Source of the DNA: DAONFI01 sp035403485
GTDB lineage: Bacteria > Planctomycetota > Phycisphaerae > SM23-33
DNA: 63,367 nucleotides
Assembly (NCBI GenBank): GCA_964536835.1
Contig: CAZIAZ010000009.1
Coordinates: forward strand, 1 to 63,367
Direction: 5' to 3'
Position 1 is the stretch's first letter. The number at the start of each line of letters is the position of its first letter. Below, piece after piece: positions 51,569-61,004 of this stretch. A program made the position numbers and the translations under genes. The notes under the pieces were generated by a model, which did not search any database, was not told where the DNA came from, and worked only from the letters and a program-made list of their open reading frames with translations.

Positions 51569-53362
51569 ATGAAGCAGCTGGGCATCATTTTAGCGTCGCT
51601 GACGATAGTCATTGCCGCCGGATGTGATAACGCAAAAAAAGATTTCGACGACAAACTGGTAGAAATGGGCTGGAAGAAAAAGCCCGAAGAAACCATCGTC
51701 AAAGAGCGGAAAGCCGTCATTCCGTCCGATATCAAGGGCACTATCGCAGAGGTTGCGTCGCTGGTAACAGGCGGCGATGCTCCTGTCGGCGGCATAGGCG
51801 TCGTGGTCGGCCTTGTCAAGGAAGGCTCGAGTGAAGTGCCGCCGCAATTCCGTTCGCAACTCATAAAATATCTCAAGGAAGAAATTCATATCGGCAGTGC
51901 CATTTCCGATACAAGTTCCGTGACGCCGTCGATGTTTCTTGACGATCTCGACACCGCCGTCGTCAGGGTGGACGCGGTGATTCCTCCCGGCGTACCGCGA
52001 GGCACAAAAATCGACGTTCTCATCAGTGCTCTGCCCCGCACTCAGACCCAAAGTCTGCAAGGCGGAGTTCTGCTGCCGCTCAATCTAACATGGGACCCCA
52101 CCGGCGACATCTCAACGCGCGACCTAAAAACGCTGGCTGTCGCCAAGGGAACGATATTCGTCAATCCGTTCCTCAATCCTGACAACAATAACGACAAGAT
52201 AAAACTCCGCGAAGGTCGAATCCTCAATGGAGCAGTAGTTGAAACGGACATGAAACTGCGGCTGCAGTTGATTAAGCCTGACTACCATACCGCTTCGCTC
52301 ATACAGCGAAGGATAAATTACAGATTCAACGAATACGGCAAGGTGGCAGCCGCGACAAGCCGTTATTCCGTGGACATTCACATACCTGAAGAACTTTTGA
52401 ACGATTACAATCATTTCCTGCGTCTGATACTTCACCTCCCGCTGCGTTTCGGCGAATCAGGGTACGAACAGCACGCCGCCTGGGTGGCCAGGGAGATAGA
52501 ATTGCCGGACGTAAATCAGGACGGCCTGGCTCTCATCTGGGAAGCCATGGGCCGCCAGATTCTACCCATTGTCCAAAAAGTTTACGCCAGCAAAAATCCC
52601 GGCGCATCTTTCTACGCCGCCAGAACCGGCCTCCGAATGGGCGATTCCCATCTGGCGGGAGAACTTTTGCTGAAAATCGCCACCGATCCGACTTCGCAAT
52701 TCCAGATACAGGCAATAAAATGTCTGGGCGAAAATCCTGAAGTCCTCGGGGCGAACAAGACTCTCGAAAGCCTTCTGGATTCGTCGAACAACCTGACGCG
52801 AATCGCAGCCTACGAAGCCATAATGATGAACCCCAATCAGCGAATCGTCAAACGATATAATGTCGACAATGACTTTCAGCTGGATGTAGTCCCGACGAAG
52901 TCGGAATACATGATATACGTAACCCAGACCGGCCAGCCGAAAATAGTGCTTTTCGGCGAAGGCATGAGCATCGAAAACAACATATTTTTTGAAACCTCCG
53001 TGGGTAGCCTTACCGTTTTCAGTAAGGAAGGCAACCCTATGGAAAATAACAGGATACAGCAGAACGATCACCTGGTGATGTTCCGAAAGCTGCCGGATAA
53101 TATTACGATATCCGACCGGTTCAGGACGAATTTTCAGGTTTCCGAGACTATCCGCATACTCGGCATGCCGCCGAAGCCGGATCCGAATACCGGCAAAGTT
53201 CCGGGCCTGGGCCTTACTTACAGCCAGATAGTCAGCTTTCTTTACCGCATGACCCAACAAAATAACATAAAGGCGAAATTCGTCTTGCAACCGTTGCCGG
53301 AAATCAGGAGAATATACGAAATCATACCATCCGTAGGTCGTCATGACGTCGAGAACCCATAA
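51569..53362 (+). CDS. FlgI-related lipoprotein with C-terminal helical extension
   Basis: A 597-residue protein. The lipobox is VIAAGC (Cys19). Residues of about 60-290 follow the FlgI (flagellar P-ring) pattern: GGIGVVVGLVKEG, AVVRVDAVIPPGVPRGTKID, VLISALPRTQTQSLQGGVLL, ILNGAVVE. FlgI itself is about 370 residues with an ordinary signal peptide. Here there are a lipid anchor and about 300 extra residues with helical repeats (MGDSHLAGELLLKIATDP, NLTRIAAYEAIMMNPN). No other flagellar ring gene is near. It could be a P-ring variant or an envelope protein derived from one. The start ATG has GGAGA 8 nt upstream. Confidence 0.7.
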   Translation: MKQLGIILASLTIVIAAGCDNAKKDFDDKLVEMGWKKKPEETIVKERKAVIPSDIKGTIAEVASLVTGGDAPVGGIGVVVGLVKEGSSEVPPQFRSQLIKYLKEEIHIGSAISDTSSVTPSMFLDDLDTAVVRVDAVIPPGVPRGTKIDVLISALPRTQTQSLQGGVLLPLNLTWDPTGDISTRDLKTLAVAKGTIFVNPFLNPDNNNDKIKLREGRILNGAVVETDMKLRLQLIKPDYHTASLIQRRINYRFNEYGKVAAATSRYSVDIHIPEELLNDYNHFLRLILHLPLRFGESGYEQHAAWVAREIELPDVNQDGLALIWEAMGRQILPIVQKVYASKNPGASFYAARTGLRMGDSHLAGELLLKIATDPTSQFQIQAIKCLGENPEVLGANKTLESLLDSSNNLTRIAAYEAIMMNPNQRIVKRYNVDNDFQLDVVPTKSEYMIYVTQTGQPKIVLFGEGMSIENNIFFETSVGSLTVFSKEGNPMENNRIQQNDHLVMFRKLPDNITISDRFRTNFQVSETIRILGMPPKPDPNTGKVPGLGLTYSQIVSFLYRMTQQNNIKAKFVLQPLPEIRRIYEIIPSVGRHDVENP

Positions 53363-53418
53363 TATGGTGTGAATTTGATATAAAACATTCTGGAAACAGA
53401 GGATATACTGGGAATCAG

Positions 53419-56400
53419 ATGAAACTAAAAAAACTCATTCTTGCCGGATTCAAGAGTTTTGCCGACAAGACGGAATTTGATTTCGACGACGGAATAAGTT
53501 GCGTGGTCGGCCCTAATGGCTGCGGCAAAAGTAACGTCGTCGACGCCGTCAAGTGGGTACTGGGTGAGCAGTCTGCCAAAAGTCTCCGCGGCAGTGAGAT
53601 GATGGACGTCATATTTAACGGCTCGAGTGCCCGCAAACCCAGCGGCCGCGCGTCCGTCACGCTGGTATTCGACAATTCGGACAGCGTCCTCAAGCCCGTT
53701 CTGAACGGCGCAACGCAGGAATGTCCCGAAGTTTCCGTGACTCGCCGGCTATTCCGGTCCGGCCAGAGCGAATATCTCATAAACAATCAGCCGTCCCGCC
53801 TGCGCGACATTCGGGAGATGTTCCTTGATACCGGCTTGGGCGCAAATGCCTACAGCATTATCGAACAGGGCAAGGTCAGCGCGTTTCTGCAGGCTGGCCG
53901 CGATGAGCGTCGCGCGTTTTTCGACGAAGCCGCCGGCATCAGCCGCTACAAAGCCCGCAAAAAAGAAGCCATCCGCAAACTCGAACGTGTCGAGCAGAAT
54001 CTGTTGCGCGTCATGGACATCATGGCTGAGGTGGAAAAACGTCTGCGTTCCATAAAAGTCCAAGCCGGCAAAGCCCGCAACTACCAAACCTACGCAGACC
54101 GCCTCAACGAACTTCGTGCCCTGTTCTTCCTGAGCCGCTTTCACACCATGAAAAACCAGCGGAAAATGCAGGCTGACGAACTCCAGTCCGGCAGCCTCTC
54201 GCTGGAAACCATCGAGGAACAGATTGCCCAGCTCGAAAACGCCCAGCGTGCCGTCGAAGTTGAAGCCGCGCAGATTCAGGAAACCACCCGTGAGATACAG
54301 GCTCGCATTTCAAACATAAATGCCCAGATGACCACGCTGCATGAGCGCGTCGAGATGCAGAATCGTCGCATGGAGGAGCTTGTAGAATCGTTGGAGGTTA
54401 ACAATTTGCGGACGGCTGAGCTGGCTCAGCGGCTGGAGGAATCCGCCGGCGACATCGAATTGCGGGAAGTTGAGCTTCAGCAGGTCGCCGAGGCTGCCGA
54501 AGAGTTGCGGCAGCAGACGCAAGCCATTATAGACGCCTACTCGGCGGCTGAAATGCACATCGCCGACATCCGTCGGGAGATTGAAGACCGCCGCAGCGGG
54601 ATGAATGAACTTGAACGTCAGGAAGGCCAGCTTAAAAACGAAGCCCACGCCGCAAGCCTCAAATGTGAAAGCCTTACCGGCGAAAAACAGCGTGTGGCAG
54701 ACCGGCTGGCGGAATTGCAAAACCAGATTGAATCGATAGCCGGCGGCAAAACGGAATTGGAAACCCGCATGACGCAGGCTATCGCAGCGATTGAATCGGG
54801 CGAAGAGCAGCTCGGGCAGCTTACGGCTGTCAGCGAAGAGCTTACTGCGTCCGAACTGAGCCTCGGCCATGAATTAGCCGACGCCCGCGAACAGCGCAGC
54901 CGCCAGCAAGGCAGAATGCACACGCTGGAGGAAATGCAGAAGCGCATGGTCGGCGTCACCGAAGCCACGCGTCTGGTTATCCAGGCGAAGCAGGACGGAA
55001 AATTTCCAGCCATCCAGGGGATGCTGGGCGATTTTATAGAGACCGACACCGAACATGCCCCGCTGGTCGAGGCGGCGTTAGCCGGCGCAGACCAGCGGCT
55101 CGTCGCAGCCACGTTCGCGGAAGTTCAGCAGATATCGGCTCAAATAGAGGAAATGTTCTCCGAGGGCGGCAGTGTTGAAATCATCTGTGCCGACCTAGCC
55201 GGCAGACGCCCCGTCGACGATGCCACCGTAAACTGCCCTCAAGCCGTCGGCCGCGTACTCGATTTCATAAAATACGAACCGTCCCTTGAGCCGCTGATGT
55301 GGAACATGCTCGGCCGAACGCTCATGGTCCGCACACTCGCAGATGCAGCATGCGCACTGGAAAACACCCCTGCCGGGTATCGTTTCGTAACGCTGGCCGG
55401 CGAAGTGCTCGAACCGGACGGCATGGTGCGGGTAGGCTCAGCCAGCCACGCAGCCGGCATGATTGCACGCAAAAGTGAAATGCAGGAAATCACCCAAAAC
55501 CTCTCTGTGCTCGACGGGCAGGTAGAGGCGTTGCAGACAAGGTGCGAAGAGACCCGTCGTCAGCGCGAGCAGCTTGAAGAGCAGTTGCAGTCAGTCCGCT
55601 CGACGCTATACGAGGCTCGCTTTGAAAAGAGCGAATCATCCAGACAGATAGAGCAACTGACGGCAAAAATAAACGCCCTGACCGCCGAGCAGCCTGGTCT
55701 GGCGGAAAAAATGGAACATCTGACGAGTCAGATATCGCAGGCATCCCGGCAGCAGGCCACAGCCATGCAGCAGACGGAGCAGGTAGCCGCCGACCGCGTG
55801 CGGCTGGCGGAAAGTATCACCGCAATGGAAACCCGCCTGGCTGAGTCGCAACAAAGTATCGAGCAACTGAACGAAAAACGCACTGAACTCAAAGTAGCCG
55901 TCGCAGAAAACGAACAGAAACGCCTTTCACTCCGCGATTCGCTGGAAAGCATCCGCCGTCAGCGAGAGCAGATGCAGGCTGAGCTTGAAAAAGCGCGCAA
56001 CAATCTTGAACTTGACCGCCAGCGCAGGGAGCAGGCTGAGCAGGAAATCGCCTCCGCACAGGAGGAAGGCCGTCAGCTTGTCGGGCGTCTGCAGGAGATG
56101 CAACAGGAATATAACGATTCGGAAGAATCGCGGCGGTCGCTTTCCGAACGGCTGGTTGAAATCCGCCAGCAGCTTGCGGAAAATCGCCAGAGTGAACACG
56201 ACGCCAACCGACTTGTCGGCAATATGCGGGTAAAGCTCAGTGAACTCGACGCACATATAACCGATATCATCGAGCGGGCTGCACACGAGATGGAGATGAA
56301 CCTGAACGAACTGTACGGCTCATATTCTCACGACGCCGAGCGTGACTGGGATGCGGTGGAGGCTGAAATAAACGACCTGCGCACGAAAATATCGCGTCTC

Positions 56401-57039
56401 GGCAACGTGAACATGGACGCCATCTCCGAACAGGACGAGCTTGAAAAACGCGAAGAATTCCTCCGCACGCAACTAGACGACATCAACAATTCGCGCAAAC
56501 AGCTTGAAGACCTCATAAATCGTCTCAACGTCGAAAGCCGCGAGCGTTTCGTCGAGACTTTCAACGCCGTTCGTGAGAATTTCCAGTCGCTTTTCCGAAA
56601 ACTTTTCGGCGGCGGCAAAGCCGACATCATGCTTTCCGAAGAAGAGGACGTTCTGGAAAGCGGCATAGACATCATTGCCCGGCCGCCCGGAAAAGAACCG
56701 CGAAGCATCAGCCTCCTGAGCGGCGGCGAACAAACCATGAGCGCACTGGCACTGATGTTCAGCTTCTTCCAGGCAAAACCCAGCCCGTTTACCCTGCTGG
56801 ACGAGGTTGACGCAGCCCTCGATGAAGCGAATAACGAACGATATAACGCAATCGTCCAAGAATTTTCGCAGACCAGCCAGTTTATAATGATAACGCACTC
56901 GAAACGTTCGATGGCCATCGCAAACGTCATGTACGGCGTTACAATGCAGGAACTCGGCGTCTCCAAACGCGTATCCGTAAAATTTGAAGAAGCCGACAAA
57001 CTTGACGAACAACTTCAGCCGGTAACGTCGCAATCATAA
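53419..57039 (+). CDS. smc: Chromosome segregation protein SMC
   Basis: An ATPase of the bacterial condensin complex that loops and compacts DNA with ScpA/ScpB. The 1206-residue protein has the Walker A motif GPNGCGKSN (residues 31-39), two long coiled coils with a central hinge around residues 520-680 (FPAIQGMLGDFIETD, GYRFVTLAGEVLEPDGMV), and the C-terminal signature LLSGGEQTMSALALMF with Walker B FTLLDEVDAALDEANNERY. The length and order are standard. scpA and scpB are not adjacent. It follows the FlgI-like gene by 56 bases, so the two could be cotranscribed. Confidence 0.98.
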   Translation: MKLKKLILAGFKSFADKTEFDFDDGISCVVGPNGCGKSNVVDAVKWVLGEQSAKSLRGSEMMDVIFNGSSARKPSGRASVTLVFDNSDSVLKPVLNGATQECPEVSVTRRLFRSGQSEYLINNQPSRLRDIREMFLDTGLGANAYSIIEQGKVSAFLQAGRDERRAFFDEAAGISRYKARKKEAIRKLERVEQNLLRVMDIMAEVEKRLRSIKVQAGKARNYQTYADRLNELRALFFLSRFHTMKNQRKMQADELQSGSLSLETIEEQIAQLENAQRAVEVEAAQIQETTREIQARISNINAQMTTLHERVEMQNRRMEELVESLEVNNLRTAELAQRLEESAGDIELREVELQQVAEAAEELRQQTQAIIDAYSAAEMHIADIRREIEDRRSGMNELERQEGQLKNEAHAASLKCESLTGEKQRVADRLAELQNQIESIAGGKTELETRMTQAIAAIESGEEQLGQLTAVSEELTASELSLGHELADAREQRSRQQGRMHTLEEMQKRMVGVTEATRLVIQAKQDGKFPAIQGMLGDFIETDTEHAPLVEAALAGADQRLVAATFAEVQQISAQIEEMFSEGGSVEIICADLAGRRPVDDATVNCPQAVGRVLDFIKYEPSLEPLMWNMLGRTLMVRTLADAACALENTPAGYRFVTLAGEVLEPDGMVRVGSASHAAGMIARKSEMQEITQNLSVLDGQVEALQTRCEETRRQREQLEEQLQSVRSTLYEARFEKSESSRQIEQLTAKINALTAEQPGLAEKMEHLTSQISQASRQQATAMQQTEQVAADRVRLAESITAMETRLAESQQSIEQLNEKRTELKVAVAENEQKRLSLRDSLESIRRQREQMQAELEKARNNLELDRQRREQAEQEIASAQEEGRQLVGRLQEMQQEYNDSEESRRSLSERLVEIRQQLAENRQSEHDANRLVGNMRVKLSELDAHITDIIERAAHEMEMNLNELYGSYSHDAERDWDAVEAEINDLRTKISRLGNVNMDAISEQDELEKREEFLRTQLDDINNSRKQLEDLINRLNVESRERFVETFNAVRENFQSLFRKLFGGGKADIMLSEEEDVLESGIDIIARPPGKEPRSISLLSGGEQTMSALALMFSFFQAKPSPFTLLDEVDAALDEANNERYNAIVQEFSQTSQFIMITHSKRSMAIANVMYGVTMQELGVSKRVSVKFEEADKLDEQLQPVTSQS

Positions 57040-57072
57040 CGTCGCAACCCACCCGGCGGAAAAGACATTTTT

Positions 57073-57101
57073 TTCATAATCACCGACGATTATGCTATAA
57101 T
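57073..57101 (+). promoter_or_regulatory. Extended -10 promoter upstream of clpC
   Basis: TGCTATAAT (extended -10; TATAAT at 57096-57101) with TTCATA at 57073-57078 is separated by 17 bases and lies 61 bases before the clpC ATG. No CtsR or CIRCE-type repeat is visible. Confidence 0.6.
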
Positions 57102-57162
57102 TCAGAAGTGATTTTTGGGATTTTTCAGACTGGAACACATTTTTTTGCGGAATGACCAAAAT

Positions 57163-59706
57163 ATGTTTGAACGACTTACAGAACGGGCACGAAAAGTTAT
57201 GGCTCTTGCGAATCAGGAAGCCCAACGGTTTAACCATGAATACGTCGGCACGGAACACATACTTCTGGGCCTGGTGAAGGAAGGCACAGGCGTAGGAGCG
57301 AACGTACTGAAGAACCTGGGCGTGGAATTGCAGAAAGTCCGTCTTGAGGTTGAAAAGCTCGTCAAGGCCGGCCCCGATATGGTCACGATGGGCAAGCTGC
57401 CGCAAACACCGCGTGCCAAAAAGGTTATTGAATTCGCCATCGAGGAGGCCCGCAATCTGCATCACAACTACGTCGGGACGGAGCATCTGCTCCTGGGCCT
57501 GCTACGCGAGTCTGACGGCGTGGCGGCACAGGTACTTCTGAACATGGGCCTTCGTCTTGAGGACGTCAGGGCCGAGGTTCTCAACCTGCTTGGCGCAAGT
57601 ACCGAAAATACAGACGACATGTCTACCGACCAGATAGGCCGGCCGCACAACGGTTTAAAGCGTACAAAGAGCAAAACGCCGGCCCTGGATAATTTCGGGC
57701 GTGATTTGACGGACCTGGCACGCGAAGGCCAACTGGACCCGGTCATCGGCCGCGAGGATGAAATCGAGCGCGTCGTAACCGTACTCTGCCGCCGGACGAA
57801 AAACAATCCCGTCCTGCTCGGCGAAGCCGGCGTCGGCAAAACAGCTATCGTCGAAGGCCTCGCACAACGTATCATCAAGAAGGAAGTTCCCGAACTGCTC
57901 CATGACCGCAGAATAGTCGCACTCGACCTTGCGATGATGGTCGCAGGCACGAAATATCGCGGCCAGTTCGAAGAACGCATCAAAGCCGTCATGAACGAAG
58001 TCCGCCGTGCACGTAACGTCATTCTTTTTATAGATGAAATGCATACACTCGTCGGCGCCGGCGGAGCGGAAGGCGCCATCGATGCGGCCAACGTTTTAAA
58101 ACCGTCGCTCTCGCGCGGCGAAATCCAGTGCATAGGCGCCACGACGCTGGACGAATACCGCAAATATATCGAAAAAGACGGCGCCCTTGAGCGTCGATTC
58201 CAGACTATCATAGTCAATCCGCCGACGCCGGAGCAGACATTCAAAATTCTCAAAGGCCTTCGCGACCGCTACGAGGCACACCATCGCGTGCGGATTTCGG
58301 ATATCGCCCTGCAGAAGGCAACCGAGCTTTCCAACCGTTACATAACCGGCCGAGTTCAGCCGGACAAGGCTATCGACGTAATAGATGAAGCCGGCGCCCG
58401 CGTGCGGCTGAAAAATCTCACCACGCCGCCGGATCTCGCCAGCATAGAAGACAGCATAGAGCGGCTGCTCGGCGAAAAAGACGAAGCCGTCAAAAACGCC
58501 AACTACGAACGTGCCGCTGAACTGCGCGACAAAATAGAAAACCTCCGTGCAAACCGCGAAAACATGGAAAAGACGTGGCGTGAAAAAAATTCAGAACTGT
58601 CCGGCGTGGTGGACGAAGAAACCATCGCGGAAGTCGTCAGCAAGATGACAGGCGTGCCGCTTACCCGTTTGGCGAAGGAAGAGGCTCAACGGCTGCTCGA
58701 CCTGGAAAATGAACTGCACAAGAAAGTCGTTTCACAACATGAGGCTATCGTCGCAGTTTCAAAAAGTCTGCGTCGCGCACGCAGCGGCCTGAAAGACCCG
58801 CGCCGGCCGATGGGCACGTTCATATTCGCAGGCCCCTCAGGCGTCGGCAAAACCCTGCTGAGCAAGGCGCTGGCGGAGTTCATGTTCGGCGACGAAGACG
58901 CACTCGTCCAGATTGACATGAGCGAATACATGGAAAAACACAACGTCAGCAGGCTCATCGGCGCGCCTCCAGGATACGTCGGCTTTGAGGAAGGCGGCCA
59001 GCTTACGGAACGAATCCGCAGACGGCCATACGCGGTGCTGCTGCTCGACGAAATCGAAAAGGCTCACCCCGACGTATTCAACATGCTTCTGCAGGTCATG
59101 GAAGAAGGCCAGCTTACCGACTCGTTCGGCCGCAAAGTCGATTTCCGCAACACGATAATAATTCTCACTACAAATATCGGCGCGGAACTCATCAAGGGCG
59201 GAGCGGGCGGCTTCGGCTTTGGCAAACGTGACGAAGAAACTACTTACGAAAAAATGAAAGACCTCCTCAACAAAGAGGTTGAACGCTATTTCAGGCCGGA
59301 ATTCATCAATCGTCTGGACGATATAATAGTATTCAAGTCGCTTTCGCGAGATGACCTGGACACCATCGTGGATTATGAACTGCGGAAAGTCCGCAAGCGT
59401 CTCGACGAACACGGATTGAAGCTGGAACTGGACGAAGCAGCCAAGCAGCTGCTCATCGACAAGGGTTATAACCCCGATTTCGGCGCACGGCCGCTGAGAA
59501 GAGCCATCGAACACATGGTCGAAGACCCAATCAGCGAAGATATACTACGCGGCAATTATAAAAATTCCGCAGTTATCTCCATAACCGTCCGAACTACGAA
59601 AAATGAAGATGGCAAGGAAATAAAATCGCTCTATTTCGAGGGCCAGGGCTATCGGGACGCGGCCGAACACGACGCTCTGCCGGAAAAGACCCATGAAACA
59701 ACATGA
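57163..59706 (+). CDS. clpC: ATP-dependent Clp protease ATPase subunit ClpC
   Basis: A hexameric AAA+ unfoldase that feeds proteins to ClpP. The 847-residue protein has two N-terminal Clp repeats (NHEYVGTEHILLGL and NYVGTEHLLLGLL). The first ATPase carries Walker A GEAGVGKTA. A UVR-like segment (YERAAELRDKIENLR) in the middle marks ClpC rather than ClpA/B. The second ATPase has GPSGVGKTLLSKALAEFMFG and APPGYVGFEEGGQLTE. I chose the ATG opening MFERLTERARKV; an upstream frame at 57115 adds 16 unrelated residues. mcsA, mcsB, ctsR and clpP are not present beside it. Confidence 0.97.
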   Translation: MFERLTERARKVMALANQEAQRFNHEYVGTEHILLGLVKEGTGVGANVLKNLGVELQKVRLEVEKLVKAGPDMVTMGKLPQTPRAKKVIEFAIEEARNLHHNYVGTEHLLLGLLRESDGVAAQVLLNMGLRLEDVRAEVLNLLGASTENTDDMSTDQIGRPHNGLKRTKSKTPALDNFGRDLTDLAREGQLDPVIGREDEIERVVTVLCRRTKNNPVLLGEAGVGKTAIVEGLAQRIIKKEVPELLHDRRIVALDLAMMVAGTKYRGQFEERIKAVMNEVRRARNVILFIDEMHTLVGAGGAEGAIDAANVLKPSLSRGEIQCIGATTLDEYRKYIEKDGALERRFQTIIVNPPTPEQTFKILKGLRDRYEAHHRVRISDIALQKATELSNRYITGRVQPDKAIDVIDEAGARVRLKNLTTPPDLASIEDSIERLLGEKDEAVKNANYERAAELRDKIENLRANRENMEKTWREKNSELSGVVDEETIAEVVSKMTGVPLTRLAKEEAQRLLDLENELHKKVVSQHEAIVAVSKSLRRARSGLKDPRRPMGTFIFAGPSGVGKTLLSKALAEFMFGDEDALVQIDMSEYMEKHNVSRLIGAPPGYVGFEEGGQLTERIRRRPYAVLLLDEIEKAHPDVFNMLLQVMEEGQLTDSFGRKVDFRNTIIILTTNIGAELIKGGAGGFGFGKRDEETTYEKMKDLLNKEVERYFRPEFINRLDDIIVFKSLSRDDLDTIVDYELRKVRKRLDEHGLKLELDEAAKQLLIDKGYNPDFGARPLRRAIEHMVEDPISEDILRGNYKNSAVISITVRTTKNEDGKEIKSLYFEGQGYRDAAEHDALPEKTHETT

Positions 59707-60014
59707 TTGAAGTTTCAAAACCATAAAAAGAATCGCCACGTCTACGATAGATAATAGTCTGCGTTAAATATAACAGTCGCTTGACCGGAGTGCTCTTTGC
59801 GGGGCCATGCCGGCTGGGCAAAAAATCGCCGGCATCCGATTTAAAAGAAGTAGACGGACAATGGCTGGAAACTATATGAGCAACCATCGTTAACGCAATA
59901 GCAGTCAAGCTACTTTCTATGCTCGTATGATAACGCGAAACTCCAGACCGCCGCGAATTTTCCGCAAGTTGCACTTCAAATCCGTATAGAGCATGTTTAA
60001 CTTGCTCCAGGACA
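59707..60014. other. Intergenic region with candidate structured RNA
   Basis: No credible gene. Paired words are present: TGCGTTAA (59760-59767) with TTAACGCA (59890-59897), GCTTGAC (59779-59785) with GTCAAGC (59904-59910), and a hairpin ATGCCGGC/GCCGGCAT (59807-59835). The first two helices cross, as in a pseudoknot. The region could be a non-coding RNA or a structured 3' region of clpC, but no known RNA family is recognised and chance cannot be excluded. The gene at 60015 reads toward it from the other strand. Confidence 0.3.
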
Positions 60015-61004
60015 TCACCATTCACGGATTTCGCCCACAATTTCTTCCACGAGGTCTTTTATCGTCACGATGCCAACGTGTTCGCCGTTTTTGCCGAGGA
60101 CGACGGCGATGTGCTTGCGGGCTTTCTGCATGTCGTAAAGAGTCTGCGCTATGAGGTCGGCAGCATTTACGTACATGGGCACGGTAGCATATTTTTTAAC
60201 CGTTCCGATGCAGCCGTCTGCTAACACGTCGTATATATCCACTACGCCGGTAAATCGGCCGTCCAGTGACATGACCGGCAGACGGGAATATCGCGTCGAG
60301 CGTATCAATTCGAGGAGTTGTTCGTCATCGGCGTCGTATGGCACAGTAACGACAAGCGCCCTGGGCTGCATGACGTCGCTTATGCGTACGTCGCCGAGCG
60401 ACATTACCCGGCCAGCCATAGCGCTCTGGCTGGAAGTTATCACGCCGCTTGCATGGGCTTCGGAGATAACTGCCGCAAGTCCCATATCCGTCTGGCCGCT
60501 TTTGCGGCCAAGCAGCCTGACCCACATGCCGCTGAGCACCTGAAGCAGCGGCCGGACGCCGGTAAACGTGAATACGGCATCGGATATGCGAAGTACCCAA
60601 CAAAGGCCGTAGGCGATGCGCTCAGCTATGATACGCGAAACATTTTTCGGAACAGCGTCGCTGAAGGCGAACAGAAGCGGCGCGGCAATGGCGATGGTGT
60701 AAAATTCCGCGCGGTCGTCAGGTATGCCGACGTGCAGGACAAGAATACTCACGGCAAACGTCGCCAGGTACGAAAAAACATTCGTGCCGATGAGTAGTAC
60801 AGTCAAAAGCTGATTCGGCTTGCGGTACATTGCCCGCAGATATTTCGCCCGTCTGTTGCCGGTCTGACTTTTAAGTTCAAGGCGAATACGATTGAGCACA
60901 TACAGACTGGTTTCAAGGCTGCAGTATATTCCGACCATCATTACGCCGAAAGCAGCCAGGCCGCCCCATATCAGCCAATCGCGAAAAGTAGTGACGGCTG
61001 TCAT
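60015..61004 (-). CDS. DUF21/CBS-domain membrane protein (CNNM/CorC-like)
   Basis: A 329-residue protein: an N-terminal DUF21 (CNNM) domain with about three to four membrane helices, containing SLETSLYVLNRIRLEL, PNQLLTVLLIGTNVFSY and FAFSDAVPKNVSRI. Two CBS repeats follow (RYSRLPVMSLDGRFTGVVDI, IAVVLGKNGEHVGIVTIKDL). It ends at EEIVGEIREW and lacks the C-terminal CorC_HlyC domain. Family members take part in magnesium or divalent-ion homeostasis. Its ATG overlaps the stop of the paralogous upstream gene by 4 bases (ATGA), so the two are coupled and may form a heteromer. Confidence 0.9.
   Translation of the reverse strand: MTAVTTFRDWLIWGGLAAFGVMMVGIYCSLETSLYVLNRIRLELKSQTGNRRAKYLRAMYRKPNQLLTVLLIGTNVFSYLATFAVSILVLHVGIPDDRAEFYTIAIAAPLLFAFSDAVPKNVSRIIAERIAYGLCWVLRISDAVFTFTGVRPLLQVLSGMWVRLLGRKSGQTDMGLAAVISEAHASGVITSSQSAMAGRVMSLGDVRISDVMQPRALVVTVPYDADDEQLLELIRSTRYSRLPVMSLDGRFTGVVDIYDVLADGCIGTVKKYATVPMYVNAADLIAQTLYDMQKARKHIAVVLGKNGEHVGIVTIKDLVEEIVGEIREW

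Noticed and set aside
59594..60040. 148-codon minus-strand frame overlapping the end of clpC and the following gap
   Set aside because: No recognisable domain, it overlaps the clpC 3' end, and its start lies inside the DUF21/CBS gene. It is probably a chance frame.
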